DNA of 64,000 nucleotides from Neospora caninum Liverpool (taxonomy: Eukaryota > Apicomplexa > Conoidasida > Eucoccidiorida > Sarcocystidae), in NCBI RefSeq assembly GCF_000208865.1, contig NC_018389.1, positions 1,426,001 through 1,490,000 on the forward strand, read 5' to 3'. Both the position numbers and the translations under genes were made by a program. The notes beneath the pieces are model-generated. The model had not been told where the DNA came from. It was given only the letters and a program-made list of their open reading frames with translations, and searched no databases. Below, in pieces: positions 46,301 to 55,498 of the stretch; position 1 is the first letter of the stretch; each line of letters opens with the position of its first letter.

Positions 46301-49300
46301 AGCGGACCAGCTGCCGGTCGACGGGTCGTCCTCGCCGTCGAAAGGAAAAGATGCGTGGGCTGCGGCGCCTCGCGACCGCCGAGCCGGCTTCTCGGCGACG
46401 TCGGAGGCCCCAGCTGAAGACGAGGAAGACGAGACGCAAGGCCTGCAGCTGAGCACGACGACGGAATTCTGCCGCGCCATCCAGACGCCTCTGGAGAAGC
46501 TTCAAAGCATGAAGCAGGAACCCTACGGCAGTTCCCGACAACGGTGAGCTCTCCGGACCGAGGCGGAAGCGTTTCCGACTTTGGCGATCGACTCGCGCGA
46601 GAAAAACAAGACCACTCCGCCGTCCCCATATGCATGCTCCCGCGAGCACTCGAGCGCTCTGACGAACGCGAACACCTGCTTGTGGATCATGTGCAGTTCA
46701 CGTTTTTTGACTCTGGAAACGGTCGTCCTGCGCTCCGGCACACGACCCGGTTCAGCGATATACACAGGGAATGAGGCGCATGTAAAGCATCTCCGTCCCT
46801 CCCTCTCTCCCTGTGCACATCCATATAGACAAACACATGGATGTATCGAATATGCTCGTGCGGTAAAATATACGTCCTGCACAGGTACATGCGCACCCAC
46901 ATGTTGGTCCGAACGGCCTCGTGCGTAATAACGGCCAACCTGGCCTCGGCGGAGTGTCGCGGCGACTGCATCCGAGATTCCTTCTTTGTGACTGTCTACT
47001 TCACCTATTCGTTTGGCGGGGCCTTTTTGTCTCACGCCCCTCCTTTGTGCACGTCCTCGGGGCCTAGGAAGGCGCGAGGTTCATCTGGGTCTGTCTCCGT
47101 ATCGATGCACCGAGTGTAGTTCGAGGAGACGTCTTTTTTCCCTGGCGTCCGTTGCGGCTTCCTGCGCGCAGCCAAGAGAAGCCCGCGCATGCACAGCAGC
47201 CAAGGGGAGAGAAGCGGTCCAAGTCGAATGAGACGGCGAAGGAAGAAGGAGAAGACAGCGACACGGGCGATCGGAGCGAAGAGCGTCGGAACAAGGAGAA
47301 GGACGAGGACTCGTCGGAAGAGGAGGAAGACCTAGAGGTAAGACTTCTCGCGCTGACCTCTCGGTCGACGCTTTGCCTGTCACGTGAAGAAAGACTCGCC
47401 TCCCCTGTCCCTCTCTGTGGTTCTCGTTCGCAGTCGTGCCGTTTCGCCTTCCCTCTCTCGGGGCGTTTCCACCCTCGTTTTCCTCCCACTTTTCCCTTTC
47501 TGGTTTTGACGATATTTGCTATTTTCGGGGCACACGGCCCACCGTGAGAGCGTTTCCCGACGCACCAACTTTGCCCTCAGAGAGAGAGAGAGTTAGAAAG
47601 TGGGCTCTCGCCGTCTCTCTCGCGACGCTCCCGAGTGGTCTTTCCGCGCCGCTTATGCGCGCTGGGTTCGCCGCCGTTTTTCCTTCCTGCCTTCCGTTCG
47701 TCCGTTCTCAAGGCTGGCGGCGTGCACTTCGTGAACAAAGAGCGCCGGCCCCTCTCAACCCGTGGCCTGTCGCTGATGTTGGCTCTCTCAGAGCTCGCAT
47801 GCCGTTTTCAGAACTTTTCGTCCCCGTCTTGGTGTGTGCACTCCCTCTCCCTCTTCTTTCCCCCCCCCCCCCACCCCCCCGGGTTTCCGGTGCGTGGCGC
47901 GTTGACGTGTTTCGACAGTTCTCGCTTGACCCTCTCGGGTCCTCTCTTGCTCCTGTTTCGCTCCCTTTCCCCTATTCAGTCCTTTTGCTTTTGGTGCCGT
48001 CGGGTGTCTCTTTCAAGACTGGCTTCATGAACGAAAATCCCATGGGCCACGGCCTGGCCGAAGCACTGAAATATCTTCAGAGCAAAAGTAAGCAACGAAT
48101 TGCTCCCTTTTTACGTCGATTCGCTGGTCGCGTTGCCGTGTCCCACCCCCCCCCCCCCCTACGAAACCAGACGCATTCCCTGGGGTGCGCTTTGGTACTT
48201 CGGGGCAATTCCGGCCTCCTGAGCTTCGCGCTCCTCGTTTTTGTCTTGTGGATATTCTCGCCCGTCGTTTGTTGTCTCTGGCGTGCGGTCACTTCCGTTC
48301 GCGCGTCCTGCGGATCGTTTCCTCGGCGGTGTCTCCTCGGTCGCTGTCTTCGTCGTCTTCCGATCGTGTTTGTTCTGCACGCGGCTGCGGCAGTCGGCGC
48401 TCTTCGCAGTTGACCCTCCCGCCTTTCTGTTACCTCTGCGCTGCGGGTGTAGTGACTGTCGCGTCGTCGGCATGGGCATTCTTGACCGTGTTAAAGATTC
48501 CCTGGCTCGCTGCCGTGCTGCCTCCCCCTTGGCCTCTGCAGACCACTACTCGCTGGACAAAATGCGGCAACGGCGCCACCGCCCAGACGAGCTTCCACTC
48601 CACAAGCCCCTGGGGGAGAAGGACATTAAGATTGACCATCGCGACCGATATGGGAATGTCATGGTAAGGCGCGTCTCCGTTTCCCCGCGCGCACTTGCGG
48701 CTGTGTCCCAGCTCGAACCCGTGCACAGGCAGGCAAGTGCCGCGGTGTTTCTGCCTGGGCGAGCGCACCCGTGGGCGACTCCTCAGAGCGCCGACCGCAG
48801 GCGTGCACACGTGGGTGTACGCATGCAGGGTAGCTTGCCTGGAAAAGCTCGGGGTTGTATCACCCACCCACCCGCGGGGAGAAAGAAGAGGCACAGACAC
48901 GCGTGGTAAACAACGAGACTGACGGACTGGCAACGGAGACGAGACGGCGAGGGAAACGAAACAGAGGAAGGGCCGTTGAGGTGGCGTTGCGTGTGTATGG
49001 CATGGCTGAATCCCTCCGTGATGCGTTCTGTCTTCTAGACGCCGAAAGACGCCTTCCGTGAGATCTCCTGGCGCTTCCACGGAAAATACCCCAGTCTGAG
49101 GAAGCAGGAGAAGAAGATGAAAAAGATGGACATCGGTGAGTCTGCGGTCAGCCCGTGTTCAGAATGGGAAAGGGAAACGAGGGCTTTGACCTGCGGAGAC
49201 ACTCTCCACGCATACGCAGGCGGGGACTGGCCGTGGTCGCCTAACGACTTGCGTATCCGTGCAAACGCTCGTATGTCCACGCCCCTATATCACTGTACAT

Positions 49301-49954
49301 ATCTATATCTATATCTAGATATATACATAAAAGAAGAGAGAGAACGAGAGACACATGCACATTCGTATATATGCACATACTTTGATAGCGATAGTTCTAT
49401 ATGCATATCGCTGCGAGAAGTAGATCGGCGCAGAGCGCCAGCACCTCAAAGTGGAGATCGACAAAATGTTTCCGTCTTTATAAATATATATAGATGTATG
49501 TAGGTATATAGATGTGTGTATGAAGGCATCCGATTAGACAAGAAGGGAGGCAGGTGGACAGCGACATGTGTGGGGCTGTTGCGTGCTCAGCTCGGTGGTC
49601 GGAAACTTCCTGTGTCCCTGTCACGTCGTCGGTCCCAGCTGCGTATTTGCTGACAAGGCCGTGCACACGTGTCGGCGAGACAGGCAGCGTCTCTCTCTCT
49701 GTCTCTCGTGTCGTCGTTCCTGCACGCAGCCGACTGTGCGCCTTCGGTCCCTCCGCGAGAGGCCTTTGCGCGTTTTCAAGCAGGGACTGAGTCTGGCGTG
49801 TGTGGTGTGCCTGACCCATCTCGGCGCGTTGTTTGTAGAGCGGAAGCTACTGCAGAATCCGATGGAGGCGCTGCCTACTTTAAATGCGCTCCAAAGACTG
49901 CAGGAGAAGGAGAAGGCTTCTCACCTGGTTCTCACTGGCGGATCGATGGACTAG
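42328..49954 (+). CDS. SART1: SART1 / Snu66, U4/U6.U5 tri-snRNP splicing factor, 11 exons
   Basis: Exons 42328-42426, 42922-43201, 43629-44580, 45089-45355, 45852-45970, 46300-46543, 47172-47337, 48018-48087, 48542-48663, 49039-49135 and 49839-49954. All phases match, giving 843 residues (human protein 800). Diagnostic segments run in order: the N-terminal SVEETNRLRLKLGLKPL motif, DDPAAWVARMRKNDKEK (exon 2), DLKDFAEGETVVLTLKD (about 178-195), a Lys-rich KKKKKIQKKK region, STTTEFCRAI (exon 6), NPMGHGLAEAL (exon 8), and the highly conserved tail KDAFREISWRFHGKYPS followed by EKKMKKMD and VLTGGSMD. SART1/Snu66 joins the tri-snRNP to the spliceosome and binds the ubiquitin-like Hub1. It acts in the nucleus. 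Donors include non-consensus GTGTGC and GTTCGT, but the family match on both sides supports them. Introns 2, 7 and 8 carry microsatellite or poly-C tracts. Confidence 0.92.
43324..43347. repeat. TA microsatellite in SART1 intron 2
   Basis: About twelve TA units with degenerate TATGTATA flanks to 43380, inside the intron between exons 2 and 3 of SART1. Confidence 0.9.
47860..47880. repeat. Poly-C tract in SART1 intron 7
   Basis: Thirteen C, one A, seven C, about 140 bases before the exon 8 acceptor. Confidence 0.9.
48146..48159. repeat. Poly-C tract in SART1 intron 8
   Basis: Fourteen C in a row within the intron between exons 8 and 9. Confidence 0.9.
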
Positions 49955-51412
49955 AAGCCTGGCGCGAATTTCTGTCGGAAGACGTCGCCCTCTCCCGGCG
50001 CCCCGTGCCTGCCCTCGCGTCGCCTCCTGCCGTGCTCCCAGTGCGTGCAACGCCCCCGAAAAAAGCATCTGGCCGTTGCGTGGAACTGCGCTGGTGCGCC
50101 CCTCCGCCCGGTTCGTCCTCAGGCGGTTCGCGCGGCTCTCGACAAAAAAGAGCGCGCCTCAGAGCCCACTCAAGCGGCGCCCATGCACAGGTGTATGTGT
50201 GTCTATGTCTAGGTATTCCACTCGTGTGCACACGTGCTGTGCAAACTGTGTACACTGCATTTCTGGCTCCACCTACGTCGCGCATGCGTCGATACGATGT
50301 GCAAAGGTTGACTTCCGCATGCTGAAAAAGATATACTTTTCCACGCCCGTGGAGACGGTGAAGACGCACATGACGGTTTTGCCGCCAGCTTGTTTCTGCG
50401 TGCGTTGGTGACAAAACTCGATTCGGCAGGGAGACGCCTTCGCGTGGGGGGCAGAAGGATGGAGCGCCCTCCTCAAAGGATGACGCTGACAAGCAGCTGC
50501 TTGCATGCAGTACACGGCATTGAAACGCGTTCACGTCGCGTCCTTAATGCGAGAAAAAAAGTGGCGTGCGCATGTGCGCCGAGCGACTCACGCGAAGTTA
50601 GAGGCGAGTCGCGGGGAGCCTCCGATCCGTTCTTCAGGAAGCAGGTCGGGGCTCACCTCAGGAAGCCCAGACGCACGCATATAGTCAACCATGCATCTGC
50701 ACTGGGGCACGGAGAAGTCCTTTGCAGGGCGCAGTTATTTGTGTATGACGTTTCGCGATCCGGCATCGAGAACACATTGCACATCCAGATGCAGCGCACT
50801 AGAACTCCGAGACACACTGTAGGAGCGGATGCATGCAGCCCCTGCCTGCTTCGATCACTGACGCGACCATGACTTCGTGGCGATGCCCCTCTACAACCAC
50901 GTCTCCAACAGTGTGCACAAGCGCCAGGTCCAAAGGCTTGTCTCCGGAACCCACTCGCCGCCTCGGAGCAGCCTCTCTGAAACCGGGAAAGGTTCTCAGC
51001 GAAATGTGGACAAAAAGTGGCTGCACCAAGGTCGTCGCAGCCGTCCCGTGATGCTCGGGCCATCGCGCACGCTTTCGTTTAGGCTAAGCACAGAACCGGT
51101 CGTGTCCCCGCTGTATGCTTTTAACATCTCGCCTCGACCTCGCACGTTACCGGCTACGAGCGCCGCCACCGCGTGCGAGACGGCCATAACGTTGCAAAAG
51201 ACTTGTCCGTTTCCAAGCACGAGCGTACAACCCGTCTAGACGCCGAAGCAGCTCAACCGTTCTTTCCAAAGGTTACTGCGTTCGCACACGTGCTCCCACG
51301 TTCTGGAAGGGTTTGCTATCCCGCGCCTGCGCATGTGTGCGAGTGAGAAGGGAACACCGTCGCTTTGGCCAGGACACGCGGATCCAGGAGAAACCAGGCC
51401 CGCGTCTTTGTC
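49955..51412. other. Convergent trailers of SART1 and the TEXEL-protein gene
   Basis: No supported gene. The flanking genes point at each other, so this 1.46 kb should hold both 3' trailers. The frames at 50390-50872 plus and 50653-51063 minus have no motifs and overlap. Confidence 0.55.
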
Positions 51413-54400
51413 CTACTCTGAACTCGTTGCTCCGGCCTCCGTCGACGGCGGCGCGTAAGCCGCCTCCATGGCGGCGCGTACTTCTGGGCAATGCGCGCGA
51501 TCCGGCGGCGTCATCCACCGACCCTCATGTTTCTTTAAACGCGACACTGCCGTCGCCCACAGGCTCAATCCATAACTCTCGAAGGCCTGGATCCTCTTCA
51601 GTCTACACGTCTCGATGATAACTTTGAGCATTTCCGCAGCGCGCTCTAAGCTTTCCTTCCGCGCAGGGTCCGTCTCAGCTAAGGCCGCTTCCCGCAGCTT
51701 CCATTTGCTCGCGGCTTGTTTCCAGAAGGACACTGCGGCAGTCTCGCCTGCTAGTTCAAACGCGAGGGCCGTTCGTTGGCGCTCTCTCTCTGCTTCCTCT
51801 GGGTCGCTCGGTGGAGTCCACCACTTCTTCTCGAGGTGCTGTTTCACGGCTAGGAAGGACCGTGTCCAGTCTCCGAGCTGCTCCTTGAGAAGCCGAAGCA
51901 TGAAGAACGGATCTCTAGCCGAAGGCAGGTCTAGGTCCGCCAAGGTGGATTTATCCTCCGGTAAGCCAACCTCTGTCGACGAGCGCTCGCTTGGGAAACT
52001 GAGAGCCGGGGGTGGAGGCTGGAAGCGGGAAAGGATAAAACGATACCGCGAGACTGCAATAGACATCGACATCGCGACGGTGCGCTTCTGTATGGCCGTC
52101 ATCGCGTTTGAAATCTTCTCGGTCACAGCTGCCAGTGGGGTAGGCGGGACGCCACTTTCTTCTCCCCGTCCAGCCTCTCCGCCTGTGGCGCCTGCGCCTG
52201 CGCTGAAGCCTGCGGATTTCTCCGCGGCTGCCTCCGTCTCTCTCATCTTTTTCGCAACTAGGAGCAAAGCCTCCATCCTGGTCAGGGCGTGTATGTCGGC
52301 CATCGCCGCTTCGCACAGAGGGTCAAACTGGTTCACCATATCCGACGGTTCCACGTCTCGCTCGCGGAAACTTGCACCGACAAACGCCGCTATCCCTGGA
52401 CGCCCGTCGTAGTCCTGTTTATTCTGCTCGTGCTCTTCGACAATCGCTGCGAGCTTCGCTTCAATGTTCTGTGCCAAGGCATGGAACCCGCCAGCAGGCG
52501 CCAGGACCTTCGCCTCTCCGGCCTCCTCCCGCCCTCTGACATCTGCAGCGCTGCTCGCCGGCACTCGCTGACCTTTGCTCTCCCTTCTCGAATCGCCACT
52601 GCTGCGTTGCGCTCGGCGCCGCGCTCGGCCTCGCGTAGGCTCCTCAGGCTCTTCCTCCCGCTCGTGCGGCAGCTGTGGTGCCTCCGCAGCAGGTGGAGTC
52701 GCCTCTTTGGCCGCTTTTTTCTTTTGTCTTCCACTGCCTTTGGTTGGTGCCGCATGGCGGGCTTTCGGTCGGGCTCCCATTCGGATCGCTTCGAGCTCAG
52801 CCAAGCCGTCACTGGGGACGGGACCGCCCGCCGCTCCTGCAGACGTCCGTTCATCCGCGGGGCTCTCCTGTTCGTCTTGCGCCTCCGGTAGTGGCGCACC
52901 GGCCAGCGGCGCCTGTTCTGGGCCGTCTCCGGGCTTTTCTTCTGGGCCGTCTCCGGCCTTTTCTTCTGCGCTGCTCCCACTTGCCTGTTTCGCCTCGCCC
53001 GGCGCATCCTGTGTCGCCGACGTCTCCGCTTCAGGCAACGGAGAGTGAGGCGGAACTCCAAGCCCTTTCCCAGCGCCTGAAGGTTTGGCTGCCGCCTTTT
53101 TCTTCCCTTTTCCCTTGCCTGGTGTGCCGTGGGGTTTCTCACTCGGCGGGTGCTTCGCCGTCTCCGAGGGCGCAGCCTCTGTTTGTTCGTCTTCCGTGCC
53201 CGTGGCCGTCTGTACCATGGTGGAGGTTCGGCTGCCTGCACTCGTCGGGAACCCCGCAGTGGGCGGTGAATCGTCACCACCCGAGTGCAGGTGGGACTCG
53301 ACGCCTGCTGGCGACTCGACTGCAACAGGTTTCGCTCTGTCTTCTTTCTCACCCGCGCCCGTAGCACCCGCGCGTGAGGCGGCCTCTTCGCCTTTCGTTC
53401 CCTTTCCTTGCGCCTTCCCTTTCTTCCCCGTATCCATCGGGGCGGATGGCTGGGGCTGTTCTTTTCCTGCAGGCCCTTCGGTCGTTCCTGTCACCGGAGT
53501 TTCGGCTGTTCGCTTCTCTTCCTTCTTCTTCTCTTTCTTCCCCCTTTTCGTCGTGCCGGCCGCGCCACCATCGGGAGGGGGCCGAGGCTTTTTATCATCC
53601 CCGCCGCCAGGCCGTCGGCCGCTCCCACCAGCCCCTGCAACCGACCCACCCCCTTGTGGATGCCCCGAAGCGCCTGCCTCGCCTCTGTCCTTCGACAGCG
53701 GCGACTGCCCTTCGCCTTTCTGAGTGCCGGCTTTTTGACTCGTCGTGTCCGTGCCACGCTGCGTCGTCTGACGAGACACGGGAAACGTCTTTGCGCCTGG
53801 CCTACCAGCCGCGTCGCCATACGCTCTCGAAATCGCCCCACCCCTCCTGTCTCTGGAAACAGAGCGGTCCCACCTGGGAACGTGTCCTGCGGGGCGCCTG
53901 TCCACGCTGAACGTTCGCGTGAGAGCGGCATGCCCACCACGCGGCGGGCCGCGAGACACACTGGCGGTTTGCCTACCTGCAGGAGCTGGGGCTTGGCCCC
54001 GCTGAGTCGTTTTGACTCCACTGGTAGCGCCGACCCCAGTTCGTATTGGCGGTGCCGAAGCTGATCGTGGCGCACGACCGGCGACAGCACTGTAGAGCTC
54101 GGGGAGTGTCCGGGGCGAGGGGCCATCAGCCGCGTCAGTGCTGGATGAGCAGGGACCGCCTCGGGCGGCAGATTGTCTCCACAGGCTACTAGGATCTGCA
54201 AAATGACTCCCGAAGGGACTCCAGGAGGGACCTGTGTCGAACCCGGCCAGTTCTAGCGCCTCCTCCAAACCAGGATTATCGACTGCTTTCGTGTCTGTGT
54301 GCCGCGTTCCAAAGAGGGATGCCCTAGAATTCAGCCATGATGAGGCGTTCACATCGTCATCCAAAATATCTGTCTCGGAAATGGTTTGCAACAGTATCGG

Positions 54401-55498
54401 CCTTGAACCTGAAGTTGGCATCGCCTGGGACAGAGGCTTCCTCAGCTTGCCGAACGGCACGTGCTTTGTGTGTGGCGGTTCGAGCAATCCCCCTGTGGCG
54501 CCGGAGGCGAAAGCAGTGCGCTCCCCTTCTGCAGTAGCGACGCCGTCCCTCGGCGCCGTCCTGTCACTTGAAAAAAGTGCCTCTCGGGCTAGCGTTCCAG
54601 TACTGGCTTCACCGTCACTTCCTCCCTTCTCAACGCGTTCTGCTTGTGTCAGCAGTTCGGCCCACGCTTCAGCGAGTTTCTGGGAAGCGGCTCTTACGGG
54701 GTTGCTTCCGTGATGGAAATGCGGCAAGACAGCCGACAAAAGTGATGTCGTCTCCAGAACTTTGTCGGCTAAAAGGCGCATCAAAACAGCTTCTTCGCTT
54801 GCATTTGAAGGTGAGGCGGTGCCTTCTAGAACCTCCTGAATAGTGAGAGAGGAAGCGCTGCCAGCAGCTGCGGCCGAGGCATGAGAAACGTGATCATTCG
54901 GACTGCTCGTCGTCCGAAGAGCGGGCGTTGTGTACGGGGTATGAACCGGGACTGGGGTTGAAGCATCGTCCGCTCCTTGTGCTGTCCCGCCTGAAGCGGG
55001 GAAAGGGTCAGCGGCCGGTGCTGCGCTGTCCGGTGAGCAAAACGGATCCGTGCTTGGGGAAGCAGATGGGGCATCCGAAGGTGTACCGTCGCCTTTATCC
55101 CCATCCGCCTCAGCTAGTCGGCGACTGTTTCCAGTGAGGGCGGGGAGGCGAGCACTGGCGGGATAGGCAGTGCTACCGACATTCCGAAAGGGGAGCGCCA
55201 CACCGGCGTTCTGGCCGGACCGGCGCTGGACTAGCAAGCAGCGAGAAGCATACTTTACCAGGGACACACCAATTCCAAGAGTGACACAGATGAGAAGAAG
55301 TCTAACGAAAAGGTTTCCCTTTGGAGACGACTTGCGGCGAGCAGTTGCACTGAAATGAGACTGGCGTCGCCAACCACGTTGAGTCGGCCTGGTAGCTATC
55401 AACGGTTGGGTGTCGGTGCCCTCACTGGGCCGGTGGGGCGACTCTCTGACATGGCTGCGTTCCAGGAAGCCGTTCGATGAAATTTTCGCGTCTTCCAT
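51413..55498 (-). CDS. Large disordered secretory protein with TEXEL-like motif; dense-granule effector candidate
   Basis: Single exon of 1361 residues from the ATG at 55498. A basic 60-residue N terminus precedes one hydrophobic segment (about 63-83, LFVRLLLICVTLGIGVSL). About 45 residues later lies RRLAE (126-130), matching the RRLxE TEXEL motif cut after Leu by the Golgi protease ASP5 in Toxoplasma. The next ~900 residues are Ser/Pro/Gly/Lys/Glu-rich and disordered, with a short in-frame duplication GPEEKPGD. Residues about 1045-1361 are more ordered, helical and Trp-containing, with two related WWTPP / WMTPP segments. Signal-anchor plus TEXEL is the layout of dense-granule proteins exported into the parasitophorous vacuole or host cell. 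That role is inferred from the motif and layout alone. No enzyme domain was recognised. A type II membrane protein with a chance RRLAE is the alternative. Confidence 0.8.
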   Translation of the reverse strand: MEDAKISSNGFLERSHVRESPHRPSEGTDTQPLIATRPTQRGWRRQSHFSATARRKSSPKGNLFVRLLLICVTLGIGVSLVKYASRCLLVQRRSGQNAGVALPFRNVGSTAYPASARLPALTGNSRRLAEADGDKGDGTPSDAPSASPSTDPFCSPDSAAPAADPFPASGGTAQGADDASTPVPVHTPYTTPALRTTSSPNDHVSHASAAAAGSASSLTIQEVLEGTASPSNASEEAVLMRLLADKVLETTSLLSAVLPHFHHGSNPVRAASQKLAEAWAELLTQAERVEKGGSDGEASTGTLAREALFSSDRTAPRDGVATAEGERTAFASGATGGLLEPPHTKHVPFGKLRKPLSQAMPTSGSRPILLQTISETDILDDDVNASSWLNSRASLFGTRHTDTKAVDNPGLEEALELAGFDTGPSWSPFGSHFADPSSLWRQSAARGGPCSSSTDAADGPSPRTLPELYSAVAGRAPRSASAPPIRTGVGATSGVKTTQRGQAPAPAGRQTASVSRGPPRGGHAALTRTFSVDRRPAGHVPRWDRSVSRDRRGGAISRAYGDAAGRPGAKTFPVSRQTTQRGTDTTSQKAGTQKGEGQSPLSKDRGEAGASGHPQGGGSVAGAGGSGRRPGGGDDKKPRPPPDGGAAGTTKRGKKEKKKEEKRTAETPVTGTTEGPAGKEQPQPSAPMDTGKKGKAQGKGTKGEEAASRAGATGAGEKEDRAKPVAVESPAGVESHLHSGGDDSPPTAGFPTSAGSRTSTMVQTATGTEDEQTEAAPSETAKHPPSEKPHGTPGKGKGKKKAAAKPSGAGKGLGVPPHSPLPEAETSATQDAPGEAKQASGSSAEEKAGDGPEEKPGDGPEQAPLAGAPLPEAQDEQESPADERTSAGAAGGPVPSDGLAELEAIRMGARPKARHAAPTKGSGRQKKKAAKEATPPAAEAPQLPHEREEEPEEPTRGRARRRAQRSSGDSRRESKGQRVPASSAADVRGREEAGEAKVLAPAGGFHALAQNIEAKLAAIVEEHEQNKQDYDGRPGIAAFVGASFRERDVEPSDMVNQFDPLCEAAMADIHALTRMEALLLVAKKMRETEAAAEKSAGFSAGAGATGGEAGRGEESGVPPTPLAAVTEKISNAMTAIQKRTVAMSMSIAVSRYRFILSRFQPPPPALSFPSERSSTEVGLPEDKSTLADLDLPSARDPFFMLRLLKEQLGDWTRSFLAVKQHLEKKWWTPPSDPEEAERERQRTALAFELAGETAAVSFWKQAASKWKLREAALAETDPARKESLERAAEMLKVIIETCRLKRIQAFESYGLSLWATAVSRLKKHEGRWMTPPDRAHCPEVRAAMEAAYAPPSTEAGATSSE
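52917..52966. repeat. In-frame short duplication in the TEXEL protein
   Basis: The segment encoding GPEEKPGD occurs twice in tandem, with few base changes, in the Pro/Glu-rich middle of the 1361-residue protein. It shows that the disordered region changes length by slippage. Confidence 0.7.

Noticed and set aside
52390..53367. 325-codon minus-strand frame rich in Arg
   Set aside because: Out-of-frame shadow within the single-exon 1361-residue gene on the same strand.
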